DNA of 64,000 nt from Desulfosudis oleivorans (GTDB taxonomy: Bacteria; Desulfobacterota; Desulfobacteria; Desulfobacterales; SURF-7): positions 95,629 to 159,628 of the forward strand of contig DYJD01000002.1 in the NCBI GenBank assembly GCA_020723325.1, in the 5' to 3' direction. The translations under genes and the position numbers were made by a program. Numbering within the stretch: position 1 is the first letter of the stretch; every line of letters starts with the position of its first letter. Below the pieces are notes generated by a model. The model saw nothing but the letters and a program-made list of their open reading frames with translations. It had not been told where the DNA came from and did not search any database. Below, piece by piece: positions 41,972 through 51,808 of this stretch.

Positions 41972-44298
41972 AAAGCATACAGAACGTCAAGTGGAGCATT
42001 AAATGGAAGATGATGACCGTTTTGACGGGCTTGATGGTATGTTTGATCGCTTTGCTGAGCTATATCCAAATGACCGCGCAACGTCAGATGCTGGAAACAA
42101 CCTTGCAGGACCGGATTCACCTGATGAAAGAGAATTTGACCGCCGGCGGTAAGGCCTTTATCAGCAGCTTGACGGGACAGATAGAGAATGAGATTGCTGC
42201 TTATAATTTTTCAGGGGTGGTTGAAGTAATTGAAACCAGTGTTGCGGAAAACAAAGCCGTTATCAGCGCCGTGTTGATGGATGCTTCCGGCAAGGTGATT
42301 CACCATACCCAAAATCCTGATTCGGTCCAGACCTATCTGGAAAATGAAAAATTTCAATGGGCCCTCAAGCAAAAAACATTGCAACACCGTTACTATCAAG
42401 ATGGGGCAGAGACTTTCATTGAAATTGCTAGTCCGATTCAGATCAGTACGGCGCCTTGGGGAGTATTCCGGCTGATTATTACGCTTTCCTATTTAGACCA
42501 GGAAATTCAATCCTATCGTTCCCAAATTGAGCAGGAATCCAGGCAGGTAATCTATCGCTCGCTTTTTACCGCCGCTGCTTTTGTCTTGCTTTTCATAATA
42601 ATTGTCTATGGCTTATCCGCCAAATTTTCAACCCCCATAATTCAACTGACCAAAGCAGCCCACATGCTTTCCCAGGGAGATTTCGCGGCCCTTGAGACCT
42701 TCCATATAGAATCCGAAGATGAGGTCGGCGTACTCGCATCCGCCTTTGCCAAAATGACCAGAGAACTCAAGATTTCCTATGACAAGTTGGCGGAAAACAA
42801 CCGAACCCTGGAGCAGAAAATCTTGGAACGCACAGCCGAGCTGAAACAACGCAACACGGATTTGGATATCGCCAATCGCGCCAAAAGCGAATTTATTGCC
42901 AATATGAGTCATGAAATCAGGACGCCCCTGAATGCCATTATCGGAATGACCGAGCTGTTATTGGGCATGGATCTGTCCAACAAAATCAGGCGACATTTGG
43001 ATACGGTCCGGTCTTCTGCCCTCTCCCTTTTAGGCATGGTGAACGATATTCTCGATTTTTCCAAAATTGAAGCCGGCAAGGTCGAGCTCATGCCGGAAAT
43101 CTTTCGATTAAGCCGGGTATTGGATGACCTGATCGATCTGTTTGCAGCGGCAGTAGATGCAAAAGGGATAGAACTAACGATTGTTACCAACGGCACAATA
43201 CCGGATAAGCTCGTCGGCGATGTTGTCAGACTCAGACAGATATTGATAAATTTGACCAACAACGCCATCAAGTTCACCGACCATGGCGACATCCTGATCC
43301 AAGTCGATCCGATTGAAATCAATCCCGGCCGGGCATTCATTCGTTTTTCCATTCAGGATACCGGCATCGGTATTGATCCGAAAATAATTCCCAAACTTTT
43401 TGAATCCTTCACCCAGGCTGACGGCTCCACCACCCGTCGCTATGGCGGTACGGGGTTGGGCTTGACTATCAGCAAACGATTGGTGGAGATGATGGGCGGA
43501 AAGATTCAAGCTGAAAGTGCCCCCGGCCAGGGAAGTACTTTCAGTTTCACTTGCTCCTTTGAAATCGCCTTGGAAGAAAAAAGCATATTATTTCGGATGG
43601 GCGATGATTTTAAAGGAAAATGTGTTTTTATCGCGGCTGCCAGCACTAGGCTTCTGAATGCCTTGATGACTGTGCTCACAGAATTCGGTTTTATTCCCAT
43701 CGGCGCGGATAACGAGCAGTCGGCAATGGAAATACTCACGAAAAAAAAAGCCTCCTGCGATCTGCTTTTGGCGGATTCGACTTTTTTGGGAAAGCATAAT
43801 TCAAGTTTATTCAATCTGATTCAAAAAGATTTGCTCTTAAAAAATTTGCCGGTTCTATTAATGGTTCCCATCGGCAGGAAAGAGAATTTCAAGCCCGATG
43901 GCAAATATCGGCTGGATGGAATTGTCTATAAGCCTATCAAAAAAGGTTGCCTGTTTGAGGAATTGGTTCGGGTGCTGGATCAGCAACGGAACCAGCCTTC
44001 CAGGCAATGGCTGGCTGGGGAACCTTCTGAAACCAAGATGGCTGCCGCAAAGGACCGCATTGAGCCCCTCCCGAAGGATATTGTGGAGATGGTCTTGGAA
44101 TTGGCCGGATTGCTTCTTGAAAATAATTTACGCGCCAGGGACTATATGGATACCATCCGAGACCGGCTCGCAATCATCGGGAACGTGGAGGTGAACCGAT
44201 TGGCCGATCAAATCGGACGTTTTGATTTTAAAGGCGCACGCAGGACCTTGCAGGAAATGGCAATGAAAAACCATATTCCCACAGAAGGATGGATATGA
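41968..44298 (+). CDS. Membrane hybrid sensor histidine kinase
   Basis: 776 residues from GTG (GTGA overlap). TM1 about 16-34, periplasmic sensor about 35-190, TM2 about 191-213, HAMP about 215-270 and a coiled coil. The HisKA domain has SHEIRTPLNAIIGM, the HATPase has QILINLTNNAIKFTDHG, DTGIGIDP and GGTGLGLTIS. A receiver-like region (about 550-670) follows, with a possible Asp in LLLADS but poor conservation, then a helical C-terminal tail of about 90 residues that may be an Hpt remnant without the usual His motif. It senses the product of the upstream binding-protein genes, by inference, and is coupled to the next kinase gene. Confidence 0.9.
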   Translation: MKSIQNVKWSIKWKMMTVLTGLMVCLIALLSYIQMTAQRQMLETTLQDRIHLMKENLTAGGKAFISSLTGQIENEIAAYNFSGVVEVIETSVAENKAVISAVLMDASGKVIHHTQNPDSVQTYLENEKFQWALKQKTLQHRYYQDGAETFIEIASPIQISTAPWGVFRLIITLSYLDQEIQSYRSQIEQESRQVIYRSLFTAAAFVLLFIIIVYGLSAKFSTPIIQLTKAAHMLSQGDFAALETFHIESEDEVGVLASAFAKMTRELKISYDKLAENNRTLEQKILERTAELKQRNTDLDIANRAKSEFIANMSHEIRTPLNAIIGMTELLLGMDLSNKIRRHLDTVRSSALSLLGMVNDILDFSKIEAGKVELMPEIFRLSRVLDDLIDLFAAAVDAKGIELTIVTNGTIPDKLVGDVVRLRQILINLTNNAIKFTDHGDILIQVDPIEINPGRAFIRFSIQDTGIGIDPKIIPKLFESFTQADGSTTRRYGGTGLGLTISKRLVEMMGGKIQAESAPGQGSTFSFTCSFEIALEEKSILFRMGDDFKGKCVFIAAASTRLLNALMTVLTEFGFIPIGADNEQSAMEILTKKKASCDLLLADSTFLGKHNSSLFNLIQKDLLLKNLPVLLMVPIGRKENFKPDGKYRLDGIVYKPIKKGCLFEELVRVLDQQRNQPSRQWLAGEPSETKMAAAKDRIEPLPKDIVEMVLELAGLLLENNLRARDYMDTIRDRLAIIGNVEVNRLADQIGRFDFKGARRTLQEMAMKNHIPTEGWI

Positions 44299-45566
44299 CC
44301 CTGGAAGACCGGAAGCGGCCGAGCATTCTCATTGTGGATGATGTACCGTCGAACATCGAACTGTTGGGGGAAGTCCTTTTATCCCAGTATGATGTCCGCG
44401 TGGTGACTTCCGGTCTGGAAGCCTTGGAGATTGTTGGATCCAATAAGCCGCCGGACCTGGTCCTCTTGGATATCATGATGCCGAATATGGACGGTTATGA
44501 GGTTTGTCGTCAGATAAAAAAGCTCGACAAATGCAAGGCTATCCCTGTTATTTTTATCACGGCCGCTGCAGAGACCGAAGATGAGACTAAAGGTTTTGCA
44601 TTGGGTGCTGTTGACTACATTACCAAACCGTTTTGCTTATCGGTGGTCAAAGAGCGCGTACGCACCCATCTTGAGCTGAAGCGACACCGGGATCACCTGG
44701 AAGAAATCGTTGCAGCGCGAACACTAGAAATTCGAAATGCCTATGAAAGCTTGCAGACCCTGAATCAGGAATTAAAGGATTCCTTGATTCAATTGCGGCA
44801 TGCCCAGGAACATTTGATCCAGTCGGAAAAAATGGCGGCATTGGGCGGGCTGGTGGCCGGAGTTGCCCATGAAATCAGTACGCCCGTGGGCATCGGCTTC
44901 ACGGCCGCGTCTTTTTTGGCCTTGAAAACCAAACAATATTCGGAATTGAAGCGCTCCAATGGCTTGACAAGTGAAGATATTGAAAAATACATGCAGATTG
45001 CCAATGAGGCGGCCGAGATTATCCATACCAATCTGAGCCGGGCCGGCGAGCTGATCACCAGCTTTAAACAAGTCGGTACGGATCAGGCCAATGAAGAGAG
45101 CCGACGTTTTAACTTCAAGCAATATTTGCAGACAATTCTTTTTAGTTTGCAGCCGAAATTAAAACCCGGCAAGCATAAAATCAATATCGACTGCCCGGAA
45201 TCAATCGTCATTTCAAGTTATCCGGGCGTATTTTCGCAAATCATCACCAACCTGGTGGTCAATTCGGTGACCCACGGATTTGAAGGGATCAGCGCTGGCG
45301 AGATCGATCTGCGCGTATCCTTGGAAAACGGTCAATTGAAATTATGCTATCAGGACAACGGCAAGGGGATGAAGGCTGAGCATCTCAGTAAGATCTTTGA
45401 TCCGTTTTTCACCACCAAGCGCAATGACGGCGGCACAGGCCTTGGAATGCACATCACTTATAATTTGGTGACGCAAGTGCTGAAGGGTAGGATTCAATGT
45501 GAAAGGGGAGCAGACAAAGGTTTTGCTTGTACCATAACAGTACCCATATTGCTGCCTGGCCTGTGA
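44289..45566 (+). CDS. Receiver-histidine kinase
   Basis: 425 residues, soluble. The N-terminal receiver (SILIVDDVPSNIELL, DLVLLDIMMPNMDG, YITKPFC) is followed by a coiled coil and a kinase core with GVAHEISTPVG, ITNLVVNSVTHGF, DNGKGM, IFDPFFTTKRNDGGTGLG. It is probably phosphorylated by the membrane kinase encoded just upstream (overlap of ten bases) and then acts as a secondary kinase. An ATG two codons later, forming ATGA with the upstream stop, is an alternative start. No DNA-binding output is present in the group. Confidence 0.92.
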   Translation: MDMTLEDRKRPSILIVDDVPSNIELLGEVLLSQYDVRVVTSGLEALEIVGSNKPPDLVLLDIMMPNMDGYEVCRQIKKLDKCKAIPVIFITAAAETEDETKGFALGAVDYITKPFCLSVVKERVRTHLELKRHRDHLEEIVAARTLEIRNAYESLQTLNQELKDSLIQLRHAQEHLIQSEKMAALGGLVAGVAHEISTPVGIGFTAASFLALKTKQYSELKRSNGLTSEDIEKYMQIANEAAEIIHTNLSRAGELITSFKQVGTDQANEESRRFNFKQYLQTILFSLQPKLKPGKHKINIDCPESIVISSYPGVFSQIITNLVVNSVTHGFEGISAGEIDLRVSLENGQLKLCYQDNGKGMKAEHLSKIFDPFFTTKRNDGGTGLGMHITYNLVTQVLKGRIQCERGADKGFACTITVPILLPGL

Positions 45567-45615
45567 TTATGAATTCAAGGATCGCCAAACAGGTTTCCGG
45601 ACTGGTTGAGCCGGT

Positions 45616-47646
45616 TCACCAATTGTTGACCCGGCATATCAGTTTGGTTTGGGCCGAGAGGCCGGAGGCCGGATCCGTGGCGGCGATATCGCAATAACCG
45701 ATTGTCTTTGCCATGGCCAAGCCTTTATTGTCAGGCAAATTACCTATGTTCGCCACGGTTTCGTCTGATGCAGACCAAGCAACGGCGGTGGTAATTTCCT
45801 TGGTCCCGCCGTCGGAAAATTTCCCCATGGCCTTAATTTGATGGCTGCTGCCGAGGATCAGCTTCAATTTTTCGGGAATGAGCTCAATGGCGACCAATTC
45901 CGGAGGGATTATCATGAGACGGGTTTCATCTTGAATTTTCAATGGGGGAAAAACAGCGGATATCCGGCAGTCACCAATTGATTTTGAATAAATGATCCCT
46001 TTGCTATCGGGCTCATGGCTGGTGGACGCCACTGATGGGTTTGAAGAATGCCAGGTGACCTGGTCGCTGATATCTTTTATGGTTTTATCGGAAAAAGTGC
46101 CCAGGGCATTAAATACCAATTCCTTGCCCAGGGCCACGGCAGGATTTTCAGGAGCAATGGCCATGGCGATCAGTCTGGCAGGTTCAACTGTCAGCTCATC
46201 CGCAGCCGAGATGCCTGTTTTGGAATCAAAGGCGATGATGGCGGCCTGCCCGGGAAAAATTGACAACACCATCTTGCTGCCGTCCGCGCCGTTGCTGATT
46301 CTGGCAACATCAAGGGAAGACGACGACCATTCAAGGTGCGCGCTTACATCCTGCTTGCTGCCGTCTGAAAAAATACCCGTGGCTTTTAAAAGAGTCATTT
46401 CGCCGGCATACAGCGTTTTATTGTGAAGTTGAAAAACCAGATTCGTCAGTTGCGGTAAACCGATAGCCAATTCAAGCGTGGCGCTCTTGCCGGTATGCGG
46501 ATCAGTAGCCTGAGCCCGTGTGAGACCCGGTTGCATGGGACAAAAATATCCCTTGCGCTGCTGGTTGTCCATGGTCGCCTTTTTGCGATCACCTAAACTC
46601 CAATCCAGTTGATCGGTGAGGATATTCGTTTGACCATCCGTAAATCGACCGACAGCTTCCAACTGGATCGGTCGCCCGGGCACAGCTTCTTCAACCGGAG
46701 CAAAAATGCTGATTTCCAGCAGCTCAGGCCCTGAAATGTTCACTGTCGCACCGGCGCTTATCATCAAATCCGGGTCCACCGCCTTGATAACGGCCGTGCC
46801 CGGCAGTTTCGCAACAGTCAGACCTTTGGAGGCAGGGGCATCACTTACGGAAGCCACCTGGGGATTGGAAGACAACCAGGTAACTTCAGCGGTAATATCA
46901 TTGATGTTGCCGTCGCTGAAAATGCCTCTGGCCAAGAGATTGGATTGGTTTCCCAGGGCCAGAGTGAGGTTTTTCGGCATAATGTCAATCATGGTCAGTC
47001 TGGCGTCAGATAGAAACAGGACGGCGCGGCCTTTGAGACCGCTGGCCGGATCAGTGGCCACAATGGTGGCGCGGCCTTCCTTGGGTGAGATGCTCAGGCC
47101 TTTGCTGCCTTTTGTATTGCTGACCGTGGGATGGAGCGCATCCGGCGAAGACCAGTCCACAACCGCAGTCAGGTCCTGGGCGGAATCGTCTGAGTAATGC
47201 CCCATGGCTTGGAATTGTTGGGATAGTCCCAAGCGAACCCAAGCTTGGGATGGGACCACGGAAATCGCCTCAAGCACAGGTTCGGTGACAGTTATCTCGG
47301 TGACAGCATGGATGCGGCTGTCCGATACCTTGGCGCTGACAATGATTTGTCCTTTTTGGAGGGTGATCAGCAGGCCTTTTAGGTCTGATTCGTTGCTGAT
47401 CGTAGCGATATGGCTATCGGAGGTGTTCCATTGGATGTTCTGGGAGATGTCCTGGTTGCTATTGTCTGAAAATGTGCCGATGGCTCTAAATTGGAGGAGG
47501 CGCCCAAGGGGGATGGAATGACCGGCCGGAACAATATGCATGGCGGTCAGGTCGGTTTCTTTCGGCTGTCCACCGCAACTCCAAATGCCGAGCATGAACA
47601 AGCCGATCAGCCGGTATAACAACCGGGTATGCTTTCGGTTTGCCAT
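45616..47646 (-). CDS. Lipoprotein with seven Ig-like (Big_2) repeats
   Basis: 676 residues. The N-terminal signal ends with LGIWSCGG, a lipobox-like site. Seven bacterial Ig-like repeats of about 90 residues follow; each begins with a strand such as LTAMHIVPAGHSIPLG or LIAMAIAPENPAVALG and includes GTFSDNS..DIS..V.W.SS and a VATISN-like turn. This is the BID_2/Big_2 family. It is likely a surface or periplasmic structural or adhesive protein. No catalytic domain is seen. Confidence 0.88.
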   Translation of the reverse strand: MANRKHTRLLYRLIGLFMLGIWSCGGQPKETDLTAMHIVPAGHSIPLGRLLQFRAIGTFSDNSNQDISQNIQWNTSDSHIATISNESDLKGLLITLQKGQIIVSAKVSDSRIHAVTEITVTEPVLEAISVVPSQAWVRLGLSQQFQAMGHYSDDSAQDLTAVVDWSSPDALHPTVSNTKGSKGLSISPKEGRATIVATDPASGLKGRAVLFLSDARLTMIDIMPKNLTLALGNQSNLLARGIFSDGNINDITAEVTWLSSNPQVASVSDAPASKGLTVAKLPGTAVIKAVDPDLMISAGATVNISGPELLEISIFAPVEEAVPGRPIQLEAVGRFTDGQTNILTDQLDWSLGDRKKATMDNQQRKGYFCPMQPGLTRAQATDPHTGKSATLELAIGLPQLTNLVFQLHNKTLYAGEMTLLKATGIFSDGSKQDVSAHLEWSSSSLDVARISNGADGSKMVLSIFPGQAAIIAFDSKTGISAADELTVEPARLIAMAIAPENPAVALGKELVFNALGTFSDKTIKDISDQVTWHSSNPSVASTSHEPDSKGIIYSKSIGDCRISAVFPPLKIQDETRLMIIPPELVAIELIPEKLKLILGSSHQIKAMGKFSDGGTKEITTAVAWSASDETVANIGNLPDNKGLAMAKTIGYCDIAATDPASGLSAQTKLICRVNNW

Positions 47647-47804
47647 TTCTTTTTAACCTGGATACTGATATAAAAGGGCGCCTGAATTTATCCTTATTAC
47701 AATGATCAGGGGCTGTCAATTACCATGAATGATACCCCCCACGGGGATAGGACAGATCGATGGCCTCCCCGGGGGGCAAGCGGCTTATTGAGAAAGGAGC
47801 GCTG

Positions 47805-48368
47805 ATGGGGATTAAAGTACTTGTACCGGTTGCCGACGGCACCGAAGAGATCGAGGCGGTTTGCATTATTGATGTCCTGCGAAGAGCCGGAGCGGAAGTT
47901 ACTGTGGCTGCGGTAAGCAAAATGCAAATCACTGCTTCCCGCGGGGTGAAAATCGTCGCTGATAAATTGCTGCAAGATTGTTTTTCTGAAACCTACGATT
48001 TAATCGCCTTGCCGGGTGGAATTCCGGGTGCGGAACATTTAAGGGATTCGGAATTGCTGGTTAAAATGCTTGTTCAACAAAAGCAGGCCGGTCGGTTATA
48101 TGCCGCCATTTGCGCTGCACCGGCGGTGGTTTTTCAAACCCATGGCTTGCTGGGGGAGAAACAGGCCACCTGCCATCCTTTTTATCAAGATCAGATCCCC
48201 AATCAAGCCGCACCTGGTTCCCGGGTGGTGGTGGACGGGAATTGCATTACCAGCCAAGGTGCCGGGACCGCACTTGAATTCGCACTTCGGCTCACGGCGC
48301 TGCTGTTCGGCTCCCCCAAAGCGGCAGAAGTGGCCGCAGCCTTGGTCATGCCATGGGGAAAGGAATAA
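47805..48368 (+). CDS. DJ-1/PfpI family protein
   Basis: 187 residues from the ATG at 47805 (AAAGGAG upstream). It begins MGIKVLVPVADGTEEIEAV with the conserved Glu. The nucleophilic Cys lies in AAICAAPAVV, and the C-terminal region has TSQGAGTALEFAL. This matches the DJ-1/ThiJ clade, implicated in glyoxalase/deglycase or stress functions. It is followed by nitroreductase and PurN genes with almost no spacing. An in-frame extension to 47760 has no ribosome site. Confidence 0.9.
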   Translation: MGIKVLVPVADGTEEIEAVCIIDVLRRAGAEVTVAAVSKMQITASRGVKIVADKLLQDCFSETYDLIALPGGIPGAEHLRDSELLVKMLVQQKQAGRLYAAICAAPAVVFQTHGLLGEKQATCHPFYQDQIPNQAAPGSRVVVDGNCITSQGAGTALEFALRLTALLFGSPKAAEVAAALVMPWGKE

Positions 48369-48371
48369 TAC

Positions 48372-48905
48372 ATGTTTTTTTCTTTAATTGAAAAACGCCG
48401 AAGCATACGAAAGTTCCTCGACAAACCAGTGCCTGAAGACCTCATTGAAAAACTGGTGGAGGCCGCCCTGCGTTCACCATCTTCCCGGGGGATCAATCCT
48501 TGGGAATTCATCGTGGTTACTGATCGGGAGCGCCTGGTACAACTATCCAAAGCAAAAGAGCACGGCGCCGCATTTCTGCAACAGGCGCCGTTGGGCCTGG
48601 TGGTTTGTGCGGATACAAGCAAGACCGATGTTTGGGTGGAAGATACCTCCATTGCCGGCATCTTTATTCAACTGGCGGCTGAAGCCCTCGGGTTGGGCAG
48701 TTGTTGGATTCAAATCAGGGAAAGGATGTACGATAAGACCAAAAAGGCTGATCAGTATGTTGCCGAATGCTTGAATCTTCCCCCCCGGATGGCGGTGGAA
48801 TCGATTATTGCCATTGGATATGCGGGTGAAAAAAAACGTCCCCATGCCAGAACAAGCCTTCAATTTGAAAAAATATCCTATAATCGCTATGGGGAAGGGA
48901 AATGA
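48372..48905 (+). CDS. Nitroreductase family protein
   Basis: 177 residues of a small FMN-dependent nitroreductase: IEKRRSIRKFLDKPV at the N-terminus, AALRSPSSRGINPWEFIVV for FMN phosphate binding, GIFIQLAAEALGLGSCWIQI in the middle and ESIIAIGYAGEKK near the end. The substrate (flavin, quinone or nitro compound) is unknown. It lies 3 bases after the DJ-1 gene and overlaps PurN by four bases (ATGA). Confidence 0.9.
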   Translation: MFFSLIEKRRSIRKFLDKPVPEDLIEKLVEAALRSPSSRGINPWEFIVVTDRERLVQLSKAKEHGAAFLQQAPLGLVVCADTSKTDVWVEDTSIAGIFIQLAAEALGLGSCWIQIRERMYDKTKKADQYVAECLNLPPRMAVESIIAIGYAGEKKRPHARTSLQFEKISYNRYGEGK

Positions 48906-49693
48906 AAAAAATTCGTATCGGGGCGCTGATTTCCGGCAGTGGTTCCAACCTTCAGGCCATCATCAACGCTTGTGAAGCCGGGCACATCAATGGTGAAATG
49001 GTCTTTGTGGGCTCGGACAATCCTGCCGCATACGGGCTTGTGCGTGCCCAAAACCACGGTATTCCGGTTTTTGTAGTCGATTACGGCGCCATTATCCGTT
49101 CCCACAAGCTCGAACCAGGGAAAACCCGGCTCCCGGCTGATTTTTGTCTGGAAGGAATTCGGGCACGGCAAACCCTGTTCGCCCAAGAGGTGGATCCGGT
49201 CAAAACCGAATTTTTTTTAAAAACCAGGGTCGCGGCAGAAGATGCATTGCTTCAAAACATGACCGGCCATGCTTTTGATCTTGTGGTACTGGCCGGTTTC
49301 ATGCGCAACCTCACGCCCTATTTCATTGACCATGTCAATCCGGATCCGCTCCGACCAAGGATCATGAACATCCATCCGGCGTTGCTGCCGGCCTTCCCAG
49401 GGGTGGACGGCTATGGCGATACCTTTCGCTACGGTTGCAAGGTGGGGGGGTGCACCGTGCATTTTATCGATTACGGCGAAGACTCGGGCCCCATCATCGG
49501 CCAGCGCAGTTTCCCCATCTGCCCAGAAGACACCCTTGAAAATGTAAAGAAGAAGGGTTTGGAACTGGAATGGCAGTTATACCCGGAATGTATTCAATTG
49601 TTCGCTGAGGGTAGACTGGCGTGCGTTCCAACTGAAATCACACACCCGGATGGAAGGAAAAGCACGCGCCTGATCGTTAAGATCAAAGCCTGA
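48902..49693 (+). CDS. purN: Phosphoribosylglycinamide formyltransferase, enlarged
   Basis: 263 residues. PurN motifs are GALISGSGSNLQAII at the start, LVVLAGFMRNLTPYFI, MNIHPALLPAFPG with the catalytic Asn/His, and VHFIDYGEDSGPIIGQ with the catalytic Asp. It transfers a formyl group from 10-formyl-THF to GAR. It is about 45-50 residues longer than E. coli PurN because of an insertion (about residues 66-115, rich in charged residues) between the first half of the fold and LVVLAGF. Chemistry should be conserved. Confidence 0.9.
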   Translation: MKKIRIGALISGSGSNLQAIINACEAGHINGEMVFVGSDNPAAYGLVRAQNHGIPVFVVDYGAIIRSHKLEPGKTRLPADFCLEGIRARQTLFAQEVDPVKTEFFLKTRVAAEDALLQNMTGHAFDLVVLAGFMRNLTPYFIDHVNPDPLRPRIMNIHPALLPAFPGVDGYGDTFRYGCKVGGCTVHFIDYGEDSGPIIGQRSFPICPEDTLENVKKKGLELEWQLYPECIQLFAEGRLACVPTEITHPDGRKSTRLIVKIKA

Positions 49694-49713
49694 CAAAGAT
49701 TTTTCCGGGGCTT

Positions 49714-50895
49714 TCAACCCCCTGATACAAAAATTTTAATAAGCATGGGAAAGGCCGCCAGGGTTCCGATGGTGCAAAACAGGTTGGTCAGAACGACAAT
49801 CAGCAGGATGCGGGTGATCTTGTTCCGCCAAAAGCCTTTGATGGACAAAATATCATCTGTAAGACTTTCAAAATCCTTGACCTTGGGCTTGCGGAGAAAG
49901 GCCTCCACCAGACCGGCTACCCAGCCCACTGCCACCATGGGATGAAGGGTGGTAAAAGGAGCTGACAAAACTGCCGACAAGATTGTAAGCGGATGCGCCA
50001 GGGCAATCACCGCTCCCAAGCCGGCTAAAACCCCATTGGCCAATAACCACCATTTGATCATGTCGGAGCTGGCTTTCGCCCCCCCATAAAAGAAACCGGC
50101 CACGAAAAGGGCGATGATAAAAAGGGGTATGGCCCATTTGAGCGCGGTTGACCATGGGCCGGCCGGCGGCAGGACCTCAAGGGCCGCCACATCGATTTTT
50201 TCTTCCCAATAGCGTTTGATGCCCGGCACATGGCCTGCGCCCACCACGGCCACGATTTTTTTCCCAGGGGCGGTTCTGATTTTCCCCGTGAGATAACGAT
50301 CTCTTTCATCAACCAGAATTTCCCGGAGTACCGGGTGGGATTTCTCCACCTCGGCCAGGATGCTTTGCAGGACATCCTCTTGTTTCATTTTTTCGATTTC
50401 AGCCGCACTGATGCTTTCAACCTCGGTTGCGGATAAAAGAATCTGAAACAGGAGCTTGTTTTTTTCCCATAGCCCCATTACCCGCCAGGCCCTGGACAGG
50501 GTGATGCGGATTTCACGGTCCGCCAGATGAATGCCGGCCCCCACTGATTCGGCAAGCTCCATGGCGGTTATCATTTCCTGGCCGGGCTTGATATCGAATT
50601 TCCGGGCCAGTCTTTTCTGAAAGGAAGCCAGCAACAGGTTGGACAATAATAAAAAGGCCTTTTTTTCTTTGATGACCTTGATAATGTCGGTTTCCTGCCA
50701 GCGGTCTTTTTGCCGAATGGCTTGATAGCGTGAATCACAAAGTTCAACACTTACCGTATCCGGCTTTTCGGCCATGATGACCTGGGATACCAGGTCCACA
50801 CTTTCTTTGGACACATGGGCTGTTCCGACCAGGATGATTTCCTTGTCACCGACTTGCAGGCGCTGAACCATATTCTTGTTGTCAATTGCGGTCAT
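49714..50895 (-). CDS. TraB/PrgY family membrane protein
   Basis: 393 residues. The N-terminal soluble TraB domain (about 10-235) has VGTAHVSKESVDLV, VSVELCDSRYQAI and VAVVGAGHVPGIKRYW, i.e. the two GxxH-type motifs and conserved Glu of the EreA/TraB/TIKI superfamily. The C-terminal half has three or four membrane segments (about 250-390). Related proteins are linked to pheromone shutdown or metal-dependent proteolysis. No clear role here. It is convergent with purN and divergent from the MoxR-type gene. Confidence 0.85.
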   Translation of the reverse strand: MTAIDNKNMVQRLQVGDKEIILVGTAHVSKESVDLVSQVIMAEKPDTVSVELCDSRYQAIRQKDRWQETDIIKVIKEKKAFLLLSNLLLASFQKRLARKFDIKPGQEMITAMELAESVGAGIHLADREIRITLSRAWRVMGLWEKNKLLFQILLSATEVESISAAEIEKMKQEDVLQSILAEVEKSHPVLREILVDERDRYLTGKIRTAPGKKIVAVVGAGHVPGIKRYWEEKIDVAALEVLPPAGPWSTALKWAIPLFIIALFVAGFFYGGAKASSDMIKWWLLANGVLAGLGAVIALAHPLTILSAVLSAPFTTLHPMVAVGWVAGLVEAFLRKPKVKDFESLTDDILSIKGFWRNKITRILLIVVLTNLFCTIGTLAAFPMLIKIFVSGG

Positions 50896-50989
50896 TGGGT
50901 GTAATTCTCCTTCTTTACAAAAGATTCGGATACACGCTTTTGACCGGGCCTGTCAAGAAGGTTCGGTGAAAAGGAAAGGATTGCAACGG

Positions 50990-51805
50990 ATGCCGGAGAA
51001 TATTCAAACCGAAACCGGGGCCTTGATGATCGGAAATCAGCCCTATTATCTTGAGACCGGAAACGAAGTTCAATTGTTTGAAGCCGCCTATGATGCCAGG
51101 TTGCCGGTGATGCTGAAAGGACCCACCGGCTGCGGAAAAACCCGCTGTGTGGAATACATGGCCCATCGACTGAAACGGCCGCTGATTACCGTGGCCTGCC
51201 ATGAAGATCTATTCGCATCGGATCTGATCGGGCGCTATTTGTTAAAAGACGATGAAACCATCTGGATGGATGGGCCCTTGACCAGGGCCGTCAGGCTGGG
51301 CGCCATTTGCTATTTGGATGAAATCGTGGAAGCGCGCAAGGATACCACGGTGGTGATCCATCCATTGACCGACAACCGACGCATGCTGAATATTGAAAAA
51401 AAAGGCGAAACCATTAAGGCCCATGCGGATTTCCTGTTGGTCATTTCCTACAATCCCGGCTATCAATCCATTTTAAAAGATCTGAAACAAAGCACCAGAC
51501 AGCGTTTTGTCGCCCTGGAGTTTGATTATCCCGAGCCGGACAAAGAAACGGCCATCGTGTCCCATGAAGGCCGGGTGGATCAAGCCACGGCCGCCAAACT
51601 GGTAGCCCTGGGGGGGAAAATACGCAATATCAAAGAACATGGTTTGACGGAAGGGGCCAGTACGCGTCTGTTGATCTATGCCGCCCACCTGATTAATAGG
51701 GGCCTTTCCATGGGTGAAGCCTGCCGGGCGGCCGTCTGCCTGCCCCTCACCGATGACGCCGGGCTCAAGGAGACATTGGATGATTTGATCGAGGATATTG
51801 TCTAG
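50990..51805 (+). CDS. MoxR-type AAA ATPase of the CbbQ/NirQ/NorQ family
   Basis: 271 residues from the ATG at 50990 (AAGGAAAGGA upstream). AAA+ motifs: Walker A LKGPTGCGKTRCVEYMAHRL, HEDLFASDLIGRYL, Walker B GAICYLDEIVEARKD, sensor LVISYNPGYQS and the CbbQ_C tail. It partners the VWA protein encoded 3 bases downstream. Together CbbQ/NorQ and CbbO/NorD act as metalloenzyme activases (for RuBisCO or NO reductase), but neither target is in the window. Confidence 0.92.
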   Translation: MPENIQTETGALMIGNQPYYLETGNEVQLFEAAYDARLPVMLKGPTGCGKTRCVEYMAHRLKRPLITVACHEDLFASDLIGRYLLKDDETIWMDGPLTRAVRLGAICYLDEIVEARKDTTVVIHPLTDNRRMLNIEKKGETIKAHADFLLVISYNPGYQSILKDLKQSTRQRFVALEFDYPEPDKETAIVSHEGRVDQATAAKLVALGGKIRNIKEHGLTEGASTRLLIYAAHLINRGLSMGEACRAAVCLPLTDDAGLKETLDDLIEDIV

Positions 51806-51808
51806 CCC

